Positions 7,666 to 15,605 are shown, counted from the stretch's first letter. The stretch: 64,000 nt of DNA from Duganella sp. OV510 (GCF_900100205.1 NZ_FNEQ01000012.1:1-64000); one strand, 5' to 3'. The notes: generated from the letters alone by a model not told the origin. Program-made: numbers and translations.

Positions 7666-8760
7666 TTAGCGGTGGTAGGTGACGAGGTGGGTGCGGCTGG
7701 CGTCGGCCTGGTCGCTGACAGCGACCACGGCGTTGCCGGGGCCGCGCACCGTGACGTCGGTCCGGCGCGTGCTCAGTTGGCGCGCGTCGAGATCGCCCGA
7801 GCCGCTGACTTGTGCGCTCAGCACGGTGGCGGTGCCGGATAGCGTCATGTTGCCGGGACCGCTCAGGCGCGCACGCACGTTCTGCGCTTCCAGCCCGCGT
7901 ACCGTCAGGTCGCCCGAGCCGTGCACTTCGGCGTCCAGCTTTTTGATGTGGCCGGCCAGGCAGGCTTCGCCCGGACCACGCAGCACGGCGCTGGCCGCTT
8001 CGGTGCTGAGCGCGCAGGCTTCGAGGTCGCCCGAGCCGCTGACTTCGGCGCGTACTTCCTTGGCCGTGCCGCGCAGCGCCACCGAACCGGGTCCGTGCAG
8101 CGAGGCGCTGACGCGGCCGGCGCGCAGTTCGCCAATGTCGAGGTCGCCCGAGCCGTTGACTACCAGATTCAGGTCTTGCGTGACGCCGCCGGCGTCGACG
8201 TCGCCCGGACCGTTCATTTGCAGGTTCAGGCCGCCCGCCTGCAGTGCGCGCAGGTCGAGGTCGCCGCTGCCGTTGGCGGTGACGCTGAGATCGCCGACCT
8301 TGCCGCTGGCGCGCAGGTCGCCGGGGCCGTCCGAGATCAGCGTCAACTGCTGGCCCTGGTAGCCACGCAGGTCGACGTCGCCGCTGCCGGCGTTGCGCAG
8401 GCTTTTCAGGTTGGCGGCACTGATGCGCACCGTCAGCTGTTGCTGCTGTTTGCCGCTCCAGTCGAAGTTGATGGACCAGCCTTTCTTTTGCCTGCTGGGC
8501 TGGCGCACCGTCAGCGTGCCGTCGCTGACCGTGGTTTCGATGTCGGCAAAGCGCCGGCGCGGGCCGGACAGCTCGATGCTGTTGCCAGCGTCCGCCGTGA
8601 CGATGACGTTGAATGGTCCCATCAGGTTAATGCTGCTGAAAGCTGCCACGGTGCGGGTTTCGCTGCCGTAGTCGTTGTTTGGCTTGTCGGCGGCGTGGGC
8701 GCCGGCGGCGGCCAGTAGCAGGGTGCTAGCCAGCGCGGCGTGTTGGGTCGTCTGCTTCAT
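7666..8760 (-). CDS. Secreted GIN-domain (DUF2807) protein with 6 x 39-residue repeats
   Basis: 364 aa. I start at the ATG at 8760, which opens a clear signal peptide (residues 1-23, ending AHA-A), rather than further upstream. Residues 35-120 match the head of GIN/DUF2807 proteins (FSSINLMGPFNVIVT). From residue 125 on, the chain is a strict alternation of GSGD and GPG turns at 125, 145, 164, 184, 203, 223, 242, 262, 281, 301, 320 and 340, that is, steps of 20 and 19. This is a 39-residue double repeat present six times, predicted to form a long right-handed beta-helix. Known GIN proteins are envelope or surface proteins without assigned enzymatic function. It stands alone between the nag promoter region and a plus-strand block. 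Confidence 0.85.
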   Translation of the reverse strand: MKQTTQHAALASTLLLAAAGAHAADKPNNDYGSETRTVAAFSSINLMGPFNVIVTADAGNSIELSGPRRRFADIETTVSDGTLTVRQPSRQKKGWSINFDWSGKQQQQLTVRISAANLKSLRNAGSGDVDLRGYQGQQLTLISDGPGDLRASGKVGDLSVTANGSGDLDLRALQAGGLNLQMNGPGDVDAGGVTQDLNLVVNGSGDLDIGELRAGRVSASLHGPGSVALRGTAKEVRAEVSGSGDLEACALSTEAASAVLRGPGEACLAGHIKKLDAEVHGSGDLTVRGLEAQNVRARLSGPGNMTLSGTATVLSAQVSGSGDLDARQLSTRRTDVTVRGPGNAVVAVSDQADASRTHLVTYHR

Positions 8761-9012
8761 GTTGCTCTCGATATAGGAAGGGGCGAGGCTTGCACGATAG
8801 GCGATTGCGCCGTGGCCGTCGTGCGCCATGGGACGGACGCGCGGAAACGCGGGATCAACTGCAGAAACACGGGGTTGAACCGCAGCGCCAGCTACCCTTC
8901 AGCGTTGGCCGCGCACGCCGTTATCGTTTGTGTGGCCCCGCTGCGGCCGTGATGTCATAATGGATGCATCAATATGCCGCCGGCAAGGCATGCGCAGTTG
9001 AAAGGAGTGCAC

Positions 9013-9198
9013 ATGATCAAATACTTGGGGTCCAAAAGTACCAACGATGGTGGTGTGCTGTACGTTTTTCTGATTAACGGCTTGCAGAAGGAAATCAAGG
9101 AGCATGCCTTGAAACAGTATCCTGGTTGCTACGAAGCATTGCCACCGACGGCGAAGGCGCGCATCAGCGCCAATCGCGCGTGGCTGTCGAAGACGTGA
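9013..9198 (+). CDS. Small conserved-looking hypothetical protein
   Basis: 61 aa starting at ATG 9013, chosen because AAAGGAGTGCAC precedes it. The sequence (MIKYLGSKSTNDGGVLYVFL...) is soluble, with no signal peptide or membrane segment, and contains one Cys. I do not recognise the family. Its TGA overlaps the GTG of the next gene (GTGA at 9195-9198), so the two are probably translationally coupled and cotranscribed. Confidence 0.6.
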   Translation: MIKYLGSKSTNDGGVLYVFLINGLQKEIKEHALKQYPGCYEALPPTAKARISANRAWLSKT

Positions 9199-9701
9199 AG
9201 CGCTGCTTGCGCGCCGGCTGGGGCGCCGTGCTGGCGCTGCTGTCTGCGACGGCGGCCGCGCAGTCGGTGCCGACCCACTTCGGCACGGTGGTTGGCAACG
9301 GCTTGCTGTGCCGCGACCATACCGACAATATTTTCTTCTACAATTATTTCGTCAAGCATTTCGGCAACTGGTACAAGCATGAGGGCGGCGCCTACTGGTT
9401 CCGCACTGCCGGCGCGTCGCTGTGGGGCACCGAGATTTCCGAGGTGATGGTCAGCGATGACACCAGCACCTTTATCTTTGTCGGCGCGGTAGCCGAGGCC
9501 ACGCCCGAGGATCTGGAGAAGGCCATCATCCGCCAGGTCGGCACGCACTACACGGTGATCGATACGTCCGCTTACCCGGTGCGCGAGGCCAAGCCGGCCA
9601 GCCGCATCGTGTATTTCGATACCAAGTCGAAGATTTATTGTGCCAAGTACAAGCCGCTGCCACCGACGCAGCCGCCGCCGGTCCGACAAAGGCTAAAATA
9701 G
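9195..9701 (+). CDS. Exported hypothetical protein
   Basis: 168 aa if translation begins at GTG 9195, inside the stop of the preceding small gene. This start gives a proper signal peptide (VKRCLRAGWGAVLALLSATAAAQ). The mature protein has two cysteines (LLCRDH and IYCAKY) that could form a disulphide, an aromatic central segment (FFYNYFVKHFGNWY) and a Pro-rich tail. A longer in-frame reading from ATG 9126 would lose the signal peptide position and overlap the small gene by 73 bases. Family not recognised; probably periplasmic. It ends 25 bases before gspA. Confidence 0.6.
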   Translation: MKRCLRAGWGAVLALLSATAAAQSVPTHFGTVVGNGLLCRDHTDNIFFYNYFVKHFGNWYKHEGGAYWFRTAGASLWGTEISEVMVSDDTSTFIFVGAVAEATPEDLEKAIIRQVGTHYTVIDTSAYPVREAKPASRIVYFDTKSKIYCAKYKPLPPTQPPPVRQRLK

Positions 9702-9726
9702 GCGACCGCGCTTTCCCTGGGCTTTC

Positions 9727-11322
9727 ATGTACACGCAATTTTTCAATCTGAAGCAATCGCCGTTTTCCATCGCGCCTGATCCGCGCTACCTGTTCATGAG
9801 CGAACGCCACCGCGAGGCGCTGGCGCATCTGCTGTACGGCATCGGCTCGGGCGGCGGCTTTGTGCTGCTGACCGGTGAGATCGGCGCTGGCAAGACCACC
9901 GTGTGCCGCTGCTTCATGGAGCAGATTCCCGCCAATTGCAAGCTGGGCTATATCTTCAATCCCAAGCTGTCGGTGGAGGAGTTGCTGCTGTCCATCTGCG
10001 ATGAGTTTGGCATTGAGCTGCCGCCGGCCGGCGCCGGCGCGGTCAGCGTCAAGGCGTATGTGGATGCGATCAATGCCTATCTGCTGGCCAGCCATGCGCA
10101 GGGTCGCAACAATGTGCTGATTATTGATGAGGCGCAGAATCTGTCGGCCGAGGTGCTGGAGCAGCTGCGCTTGCTGACCAATCTGGAAACCAGCGAGCGC
10201 AAGCTGTTGCAGATCATCCTGATCGGCCAGCCGGAGTTGCGTGACATGTTGGCGCGGCCGGAGCTGGAGCAGCTGGCGCAGCGGGTGATTGCGCGTTATC
10301 ACCTGGGCTCGCTGTCGGAGGCGGAGACGGGCACGTATATCGAGCACCGGCTGGCGGTGGCGGGGGCGACCTCCATCGTGCCGTTTCCGCGCAAGCTGAT
10401 GGCGCTGGTGCATGGCTTGACCAAGGGCGTGCCGCGACGCATCAACCTGCTGTGCGACCGGGCGCTGCTGGGCGCCTATGTGGAGAACCAGCCGCAGGTG
10501 TCGCGGACGATTTTGAAGCGTGCAGCCAGCGAGGTGTTTGCCGGACAGGATGCCGGCGCTGCCCGGGCCGGCGCGAAGGCGCGCTGGCCGCTGGTGGCTG
10601 CGGGCTTGCTGGGTGGCGTGGTGCTCAGCGCGCTGGCGTGGCAACTGGCGACGCGCGCGGTGAAGCCGGTGGCCGTCGCTCAGGCTGCGGCAGCCTCTGC
10701 CAGTGTCGCCCGCCCGCCGGCAGTTCCGGCTGCTGCGGTCGCGCCGCAGCTGGGCGGCGACAGCGCGCAGGCCTTGCGCCAGCTGGCCGGCCTGTGGGGA
10801 CTGACGCTGACCGCCGACGATCCTTGCCCGGCGGCGGCGCGCGCCAATCTGCGCTGCCTGCAGGCGAAGGGCAGCCTGGATGATCTACGCCTGCTCGACC
10901 GGCCGGCGATGCTGAAGCTGCATGACGATCCCGCCGCGCCCAACTATGCGCTGCTGACCGCGCTGGACGGCGAGCAAGCCACCATCGTGTTCGCCGGCGG
11001 CCCGCCGCGCACGCTGCAGGTGGATGCGCTGGCGGCGCGCTATGACGGCGAATACACCACTTTCTGGCGTGCGCCGCGTGCCTGGCGCGACGAGGTGCGC
11101 GGCGGCGACCAGGGCCCGGATGTTGACTGGCTGGCCAGGCGCCTGTCGCAGATCTATGATTTGCCCAGGCCGCAGGATAATCAGCCGCTGGATGCTGCCT
11201 TGCGCAAGCGCCTGACCGAGTTCCAGGCGGCGCAGAAGCTGAAGGCTGATGGCGTGGCCGGACCGAAGACGTTCATCCGCCTGTATCAGCTGGGCGGCGT
11301 GCAGGAGCCGCGCCTGCGCTGA
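9727..11322 (+). CDS. gspA: GspA/ExeA-type AAA ATPase with peptidoglycan-binding domain
   Basis: 531 aa. The N-terminal AAA domain begins with MYTQFFNLKQSPFSIAPDPR, typical of ExeA; Walker A GEIGAGKT is at 50-57, Walker B LIIDEAQ near 131-137. One membrane helix is near 287-308. A proline/alanine linker leads to a periplasmic region ending in a PG_binding_1 domain (about 470-525, FQAAQKLKADGVAGPKTF). ExeA with ExeB binds peptidoglycan and ATP and helps insert the type II secretin across the wall. The next gene is the ExeB/GspB partner. The rest of the gsp operon is not in this window. Confidence 0.88.
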   Translation: MYTQFFNLKQSPFSIAPDPRYLFMSERHREALAHLLYGIGSGGGFVLLTGEIGAGKTTVCRCFMEQIPANCKLGYIFNPKLSVEELLLSICDEFGIELPPAGAGAVSVKAYVDAINAYLLASHAQGRNNVLIIDEAQNLSAEVLEQLRLLTNLETSERKLLQIILIGQPELRDMLARPELEQLAQRVIARYHLGSLSEAETGTYIEHRLAVAGATSIVPFPRKLMALVHGLTKGVPRRINLLCDRALLGAYVENQPQVSRTILKRAASEVFAGQDAGAARAGAKARWPLVAAGLLGGVVLSALAWQLATRAVKPVAVAQAAAASASVARPPAVPAAAVAPQLGGDSAQALRQLAGLWGLTLTADDPCPAAARANLRCLQAKGSLDDLRLLDRPAMLKLHDDPAAPNYALLTALDGEQATIVFAGGPPRTLQVDALAARYDGEYTTFWRAPRAWRDEVRGGDQGPDVDWLARRLSQIYDLPRPQDNQPLDAALRKRLTEFQAAQKLKADGVAGPKTFIRLYQLGGVQEPRLR

Positions 11323-11367
11323 TCGGCGGCACAGCGTATTTCATGGATTGTTATCGGATTTAAAGCT

Positions 11368-12063
11368 ATGTCTTATATTTTGGAAGCCTTGAAAAAGGCG
11401 CAGGCAGAACGTCAACTGGGCAATGCGCCGACCATCCACGCGCCGACTTTGCAGACGGAGCAGCAGCGGCCGGCGGCGCGCTTCAGCATGCCGATGCTGG
11501 CGGCGGTGGTGGGCATGGCGGCGGTGATCGGCGTATTGCTGGTGCTGCTGTGGCGCCCGTCGGCGCCTGACGCAGCCGTTGTGCCGGCCAGCGCGCCGGT
11601 GGCTGCCGCGTCACAGCCTGCTGCCCCACGTCCAGCGCAGCCGGCCTTGTCGATAGCGCCAGCCGAGCCGACGCCCTTGCCGGCGCCGGACGCCGACCTG
11701 CCGCCATCGGTGGCCAACCTGGCGCGCGCCACGGCGTCGGCGCCGGTTACCGCGACTGTGCCGGCGCCAGCGCCGATCACAGGGGCGCCGCAGCCGGCCG
11801 CACCCATCGCCAAGCCGGCCGGCGCGCCGGAAGAACCTGTGGTCAATCTGCGCGAATTGCCGGAACCGATCCAGCGTTCGATCCCGCCAGTGACGGTGGG
11901 CGGCTACATTTATTCGAAAAACGCTGCCGACCGCCTGCTGCTGGTCGACAAGGTGCTGCGCCGCGAGGGCGACGAGGTGGCGCCGGGCCTGATCCTGGAG
12001 AAACTGCAGCCGAAAGAGGCGGTATTCAATTTCAAAGGCTACCGCTACCGCGTTCCGTATTGA
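11368..12063 (+). CDS. gspB: GspB/ExeB-type secretin assembly protein
   Basis: 231 aa. The start MSYILEALKKAQAERQLG is the hallmark of GspB/ExeB proteins. One membrane helix lies near 41-62, then about 100 residues of Ala/Pro linker, and a C-terminal GspB domain (about 165-231; VGGYIYSKNAADRLLLVDKVLRREGD) that is periplasmic. It works with GspA in placing the type II secretion outer-membrane pore. It follows gspA by 45 bases on the same strand, so they form one unit. Confidence 0.87.
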   Translation: MSYILEALKKAQAERQLGNAPTIHAPTLQTEQQRPAARFSMPMLAAVVGMAAVIGVLLVLLWRPSAPDAAVVPASAPVAAASQPAAPRPAQPALSIAPAEPTPLPAPDADLPPSVANLARATASAPVTATVPAPAPITGAPQPAAPIAKPAGAPEEPVVNLRELPEPIQRSIPPVTVGGYIYSKNAADRLLLVDKVLRREGDEVAPGLILEKLQPKEAVFNFKGYRYRVPY

Positions 12064-12131
12064 GCCGGTAATTCGCCTGTCATAAAGTCATGATATTTTT
12101 CTATCATTGTGAACTCAGCAAGGGAAATATC

Positions 12132-12317
12132 ATGAAACACGTAAAGTACTTGCCATTCCTGATCGGCGCCGCCTCGTACGTGCCGCGCGCCCACGCCGCC
12201 GAGGCGCTGCAAGCCGCTGAACCGGGCGCGCTGAGCATACTGCTGGTATGCCTGTGCCTGATCGTACTGACCTGCGCCAACCACCGACGCACTGCCGCCA
12301 TCAAGCTGGAAGACTGA
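12132..12317 (+). CDS. Tiny exported protein with PEP-CTERM-like tail
   Basis: 61 aa from ATG 12132, with AAGGGAAA before it; an ATG at 12090 lacks a ribosome site. Residues 1-22 are a signal peptide ending AHA-A. After nine residues comes EPGALS, a hydrophobic stretch (about 33-49) and a basic cluster HRR, the order of a PEP-CTERM sorting tail (P-E-P motif, helix, Arg), here with AEP in place of PEP, followed by a further ten residues. Almost no mature cargo is left between signal and tail. Function unknown; it could equally be a small membrane protein. Confidence 0.55.
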   Translation: MKHVKYLPFLIGAASYVPRAHAAEALQAAEPGALSILLVCLCLIVLTCANHRRTAAIKLED

Positions 12318-12365
12318 GCCGCGTCGTATAATGCCTGACATCAAGATGGGGTAGAGGGGCAGGCA

Positions 12366-12902
12366 ATGCATCAAGTAAGTCCGCGCAAGGTGCTGGGCGT
12401 GATTGGAACCTCCGGCAGCGGCAAGACCACGCTGCTGGAGTATCTGCTGGCGCAGCTGGCGGCGCAGGGCGTCAAGGTGAATGTCATCAAGCACAGCCAC
12501 CATGACTTGCAGTTCGAGCCGCAGCACAAGGACAGCGCGCGCTTGCGCATGGCTGGCGCCGCCGAGGTGATGGTCGGTTCGCCGTTCCGCTACGCCATCA
12601 TCCACGAACTGCGCGGCGGCCCCGAGCCGACGCTGGAGGAACAGCTGGCGCGCATGTCGCCGGCCGACCTGACCTTGCTGGAAGGTTTCAAGACTTACGC
12701 GATCGATAAGCTGGAGGTGTACCGGCTGGAGACTGGCCGTGAGCCGCTATATCCGCACGATCAGCGGGTGGTGGCGGTGGCGGCCGATCACGCGCGGCCC
12801 GACGGCTTGCGCGACAGCGTCGCCTGGCTGGACGTGAATCAGCCGCAACAAGTACTGGCCTGGTTGCTCACGCATCTGAAAAAAACTTCGACGCAGCCCT
12901 AA
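12366..12902 (+). CDS. mobB: Molybdopterin-guanine dinucleotide biosynthesis protein B
   Basis: 178 aa cytoplasmic P-loop GTPase. Walker A GTSGSGKTTL at 14-23; VNVIKHSHHD and the following KDSARLRMAGA are MobB signatures, as is LLEGFKTYAIDKLEVYR. MobB binds GTP and assists MobA in attaching GMP to molybdopterin for molybdoenzymes. Length is normal for the family. No other molybdenum cofactor gene is adjacent, so it seems to be an isolated copy. Confidence 0.88.
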   Translation: MHQVSPRKVLGVIGTSGSGKTTLLEYLLAQLAAQGVKVNVIKHSHHDLQFEPQHKDSARLRMAGAAEVMVGSPFRYAIIHELRGGPEPTLEEQLARMSPADLTLLEGFKTYAIDKLEVYRLETGREPLYPHDQRVVAVAADHARPDGLRDSVAWLDVNQPQQVLAWLLTHLKKTSTQP

Positions 12903-12955
12903 AGTTGCTGGCGCCGCGTCCGTAAATATGGTGATAGCTCTTATTGGAGGTTACC

Positions 12956-13141
12956 ATGGACGTTACCGGCATTGCTCAAACCGCAACCACGATCGCTGAC
13001 ACCGGCACCAAGCAGGCCGTCGGCATTGCTGTGCTGAAGAAGGCACAGGATATCGCAGCGTCCAGCGCCACCGCGCTGATTGAGGCGATTCCGCCGAATC
13101 TGCCGGCGCATCTGGGCAACAACATCAACACCAAGGCCTGA
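12956..13141 (+). CDS. YjfB-family putative motility protein
   Basis: 61 aa from ATG 12956, selected because TGGAGG stands five bases before it; an ATG at 12944 is upstream of that site. The sequence MDVTGIAQTATTIADTGTKQAVGIAVLKKAQDIAASSATALIEAIP matches the small YjfB family (pattern: short helix, KKAQD, hydrophobic end), named putative motility proteins because they often sit near flagellar genes. No flagellar gene is adjacent here. Function not established. Confidence 0.65.
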   Translation: MDVTGIAQTATTIADTGTKQAVGIAVLKKAQDIAASSATALIEAIPPNLPAHLGNNINTKA

Positions 13142-13164
13142 ACGGCCGGCTTGTAGTGCTTCCT

Positions 13165-13249
13165 GCGCACCGTCCGGTGCGCGGCGCGTTCGCGCAGCTT
13201 TCTCCGACATCCATTCGACAGGTGCGTACCAGCGTGTTTGCTGGTACGC
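13165..13249 (+). other. Cluster of hairpins upstream of bufA1
   Basis: The 142-base gap before bufA1 contains GCGCACCG/CGGTGCGC (13165-13182), a GCGCG/CGCGC pair (13184-13195), and a perfect 10-bp stem GCGTACCAGC/GCTGGTACGC with a 6-base loop (13224-13249). No T-run follows the last stem, so it is more likely a leader structure or protein-binding palindrome than a terminator. Confidence 0.4.
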
Positions 13250-13283
13250 TGCGCTTGCTTTCAACCTTTTGGAGACTCTCAAC

Positions 13284-13535
13284 ATGAATAAACGTCAAGC
13301 CTTGATCGCCGCTGCGCTGGCGACGGTGTGCGCGGCCCAGGTGGGTACGGCGGCTGCGGCCGAGGAAAAAGAAAAATGCTATGGCGTCGCCAAGACCGGC
13401 CAGAACGATTGCGCCACTGCCGCGCATTCCTGCGCCGGCCAGTCGAAGACCGATAACGCGGCCGAGGAGTGGAAGTATGTGGCCAAGGGCACTTGCGAGA
13501 AAGCCGGCGGCAAGACCACGCCTCCCGCCAAGTAA
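13284..13535 (+). CDS. bufA1: Bufferin precursor, BufA1 (DUF2282) family
   Basis: 83 aa; ATG 13284 with GGAG nine bases before. A long signal peptide (1-27, ending AAA-A) is followed by a short core with four cysteines: KCYG, NDC, HSC and GTC, in the DUF2282 pattern CYGVAKTGQNDCATAAHSC. Bufferins are exported ribosomal peptides whose central cysteines are modified to copper-binding thiooxazoles by a DUF692 (MNIO) enzyme. The next gene encodes that enzyme, so the precursor-maturase pairing is intact. The C-terminal Lys/Pro tail is unmodified by expectation. Expected role: periplasmic metal buffering. Confidence 0.87.
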   Translation: MNKRQALIAAALATVCAAQVGTAAAAEEKEKCYGVAKTGQNDCATAAHSCAGQSKTDNAAEEWKYVAKGTCEKAGGKTTPPAK

Positions 13536-13547
13536 TTGCCGACGGTG

Positions 13548-15338
13548 ATGGGCGCGCTGGGTGTTGGCGTCGGCCTGCGGGCGCCGCATTACCGCCAGTT
13601 CCTCCAGCAGCGGCCGCGCGTCGGCTGGCTGGAGGTGCATAGCGAGAATTATCTGGATGCGGGCGGCTGGGACTGGCATGTGCTGGAGCAGTTGCGGCGC
13701 GATTATCCGCTCAGCTTGCACGGCGTCGGGCTCGGGCTGGGCTCGGCGCGCGGCTTTTCCGATGAGCATCTGCGGCGTGTTTGTGCACTGGCGGCGCGCG
13801 TGCAGCCGGCGCTGGTGTCCGAGCATTTGAGCTGGGGCGCGGTGGAAGGGCGGCAGTTGCATGACCTGCTGCCGCTGGTGCTGGATGAGGCGGCCTTGGC
13901 GCTGCTGGCGGCGCGCGTGGCGCGGGTGCAGGATGCGCTGGGACGGCAGTTGTTGCTGGAGAATGTGTCGACCTATGTGCGCTTCCATGCGGATGCGATG
14001 AGCGAGGCGGAATTCCTGGCGGCGCTGGCGGCGCGCACCGGCTGCGGCGTGCTGCTGGATGTGAATAATCTGTACGTGAACCAATGCAACCATGGCGAGG
14101 ACGCGCTGGCGGCCATGGCGGCGCTGGCGCCGGGGGTGGTCGGCGAGATCCATCTGGCCGGGCATCTGGTGACGCCGCAGGCGGTCATCGATCATCATGG
14201 CGCGCGGGTGGCGGCGCCGGTGTGGCGCTTGTATGAGGCGGCCTTGCAGCGCTTCGGCGCTGTGCCGACCTTGATCGAGTGGGATACCGACGTGCCTCCG
14301 CTGGAGGTGTTGCTGGGCGAGGCGGGCAAGGCGGAAGCGCTGCATGCCCGCGCGCCAGCCAGCACGGTGATGCCGTTTGAGCGCACCAGCAAGGCGGCGC
14401 AGCGGGCGGCGTCACAAGCGCCGGACCGGGCAACTGGCGAGATGTCCAGCCAGGTGGCACATCAGACGTTGGACAAGGCGATCGACGAAACGTCAGGCAA
14501 GGCGAACGGCCAGACGTCGGACAAGGCGACCGGCCAGACGTTGGACCAGGCGACCGGCCAGACGGCTTTGCTGGACGGCCAGCAGCTGTTTGCCGGCGCG
14601 CTGTTCGATGTCGGGCTGACGGCGCCGGCGCTGGCGCTGTTCAAGCCGGGACAGGCGGCCGAGCGCTACGCGCTGTATCGCGGCAACCAGTCCGAGACCT
14701 GGCGCAAGACGCTGGCGGGCGCTTATCCGGTGCTGCTGGCGCTGGTCGGCGAGGATTTCTTCGGCGGCCTGGCGCGTGCTTACGGCCGCGCGCAACCGTC
14801 CGGCAATCCCGACCTGAACCACTTCGGCGCCGGAATGGCCGCTTTCCTACGCAACTTCTCCCACGCGGCGCACCTGCCTTACCTGCCGGACATGGCGGCG
14901 CTGGAATGGGCGTTGCACCGCGCCCACTACGCGCCGGCCGCGCACGCGCTGACCGCTGCCGATCTGGCGGCCTTGCCGGCGGATCAGATGGAGGCAGCGG
15001 GCTTCGGCCTGCATCCTGCCGTGCAGCTGTTGGCGTCCGGGCATGCGGTAGTGCCGCTGTGGCTGGCGCATCAGCCGGACAGCGGCGTCGATTTCCCGGA
15101 TGATATGGCGCAGCCCAGCTACGCGCTGGTGGCGCGGCCGCAGTGGACGCCGCTGCTGGCGCCGCTCAGCGCGGCCGGCCATGCGGCGCTGCGGGCGCTG
15201 GCGCAAGGCGCAAGCCTGGGCGCGGCGCTGGATGCGGCTTTCGAACTGGATCAGAATTTTGATGTGGCGGCCAGCCTGCAACAGTGGCTGGCGCTTGGCG
15301 TGCTGCTGGAGTCAGCTGTCGCGCTTGAACGCGCGTAG
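13548..15338 (+). CDS. bufB: BufB-BufC fusion: MNIO (DUF692) enzyme plus DUF2063 domain
   Basis: 596 aa. Residues 1-270 are a DUF692 TIM-barrel of the multinuclear non-haem iron oxidase type: LHGVGLGLGS (His58), SEHLSWG (92-97), LLENVSTYVRF, LLDVNNLYVN, EIHLAGH (200-206), IDHHG (214-218) and LIEWDTDVPP carry the likely metal ligands. Residues 293-340 are six 8-residue repeats (24-bp DNA units). Residues 345-596 are a DUF2063/BufC N-terminal-type domain (RYALYRGN, AYPVLLALVGEDFF). In other genomes BufB and BufC are separate proteins; fusion here makes the recognition partner part of the enzyme. I start at ATG 13548; TTG 13536, right after the bufA1 stop, is possible. No bufD-like gene follows. 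Confidence 0.85.
   Translation: MGALGVGVGLRAPHYRQFLQQRPRVGWLEVHSENYLDAGGWDWHVLEQLRRDYPLSLHGVGLGLGSARGFSDEHLRRVCALAARVQPALVSEHLSWGAVEGRQLHDLLPLVLDEAALALLAARVARVQDALGRQLLLENVSTYVRFHADAMSEAEFLAALAARTGCGVLLDVNNLYVNQCNHGEDALAAMAALAPGVVGEIHLAGHLVTPQAVIDHHGARVAAPVWRLYEAALQRFGAVPTLIEWDTDVPPLEVLLGEAGKAEALHARAPASTVMPFERTSKAAQRAASQAPDRATGEMSSQVAHQTLDKAIDETSGKANGQTSDKATGQTLDQATGQTALLDGQQLFAGALFDVGLTAPALALFKPGQAAERYALYRGNQSETWRKTLAGAYPVLLALVGEDFFGGLARAYGRAQPSGNPDLNHFGAGMAAFLRNFSHAAHLPYLPDMAALEWALHRAHYAPAAHALTAADLAALPADQMEAAGFGLHPAVQLLASGHAVVPLWLAHQPDSGVDFPDDMAQPSYALVARPQWTPLLAPLSAAGHAALRALAQGASLGAALDAAFELDQNFDVAASLQQWLALGVLLESAVALERA
14424..14567 (+). repeat. 6 x 24-bp tandem repeat in the bufB-bufC linker
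   Basis: Six consecutive 24-bp units encode eight-residue blocks DRATGEMS, SQVAHQTL, DKAIDETS, GKANGQTS, DKATGQTL and DQATGQTA. The last two DNA units are nearly identical (GACnAGGCGACCGGCCAGACG). Copy number is expected to vary between strains. Confidence 0.85.
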
Positions 15339-15605
15339 CAGCTTGGCTTCGCCGCTGATGTCGCGGTGCAGGCGGTTGGCGAGCGCGGTCAGCTCGATCA
15401 TGCGGTCGATCTGCACGTCTTCAAAGCGCGCCAGTTCGGCGGTGGCGTTTTGCAGCGCTTCGGCCAGCTTGTTGCGCGCGGCCTGGTAGAGCGCGCCGTG
15501 GTAGTCGCCGGTGTTCTTCAGCAGTTCCTCGGCGTTTTCGATCACCTGGCGTAAGTCGTCCAGCAAGCTCTCCTGGCTGGGGCTGCTGGGTTCCTGAGCA
15601 TCCAT
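15312..15605 (-). CDS. DUF883 (YqjD/ElaB-like) protein without membrane tail
   Basis: 97 aa from ATG 15605, with AGGGGGATGTC before it. The body LLDDLRQVIENAEELLKNTGDYHGALYQAARNKL matches the DUF883 helical repeat of ribosome-associated inner-membrane proteins YqjD/ElaB. The usual C-terminal glycine-rich membrane helix is replaced by a basic, soluble end (LANRLHRDISGEAKLLRAFKRDS), so the protein should not anchor in the membrane. Its 3' end overlaps the bufBC gene tail-to-tail by 27 bases. Confidence 0.7.
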   Translation of the reverse strand: MDAQEPSSPSQESLLDDLRQVIENAEELLKNTGDYHGALYQAARNKLAEALQNATAELARFEDVQIDRMIELTALANRLHRDISGEAKLLRAFKRDS

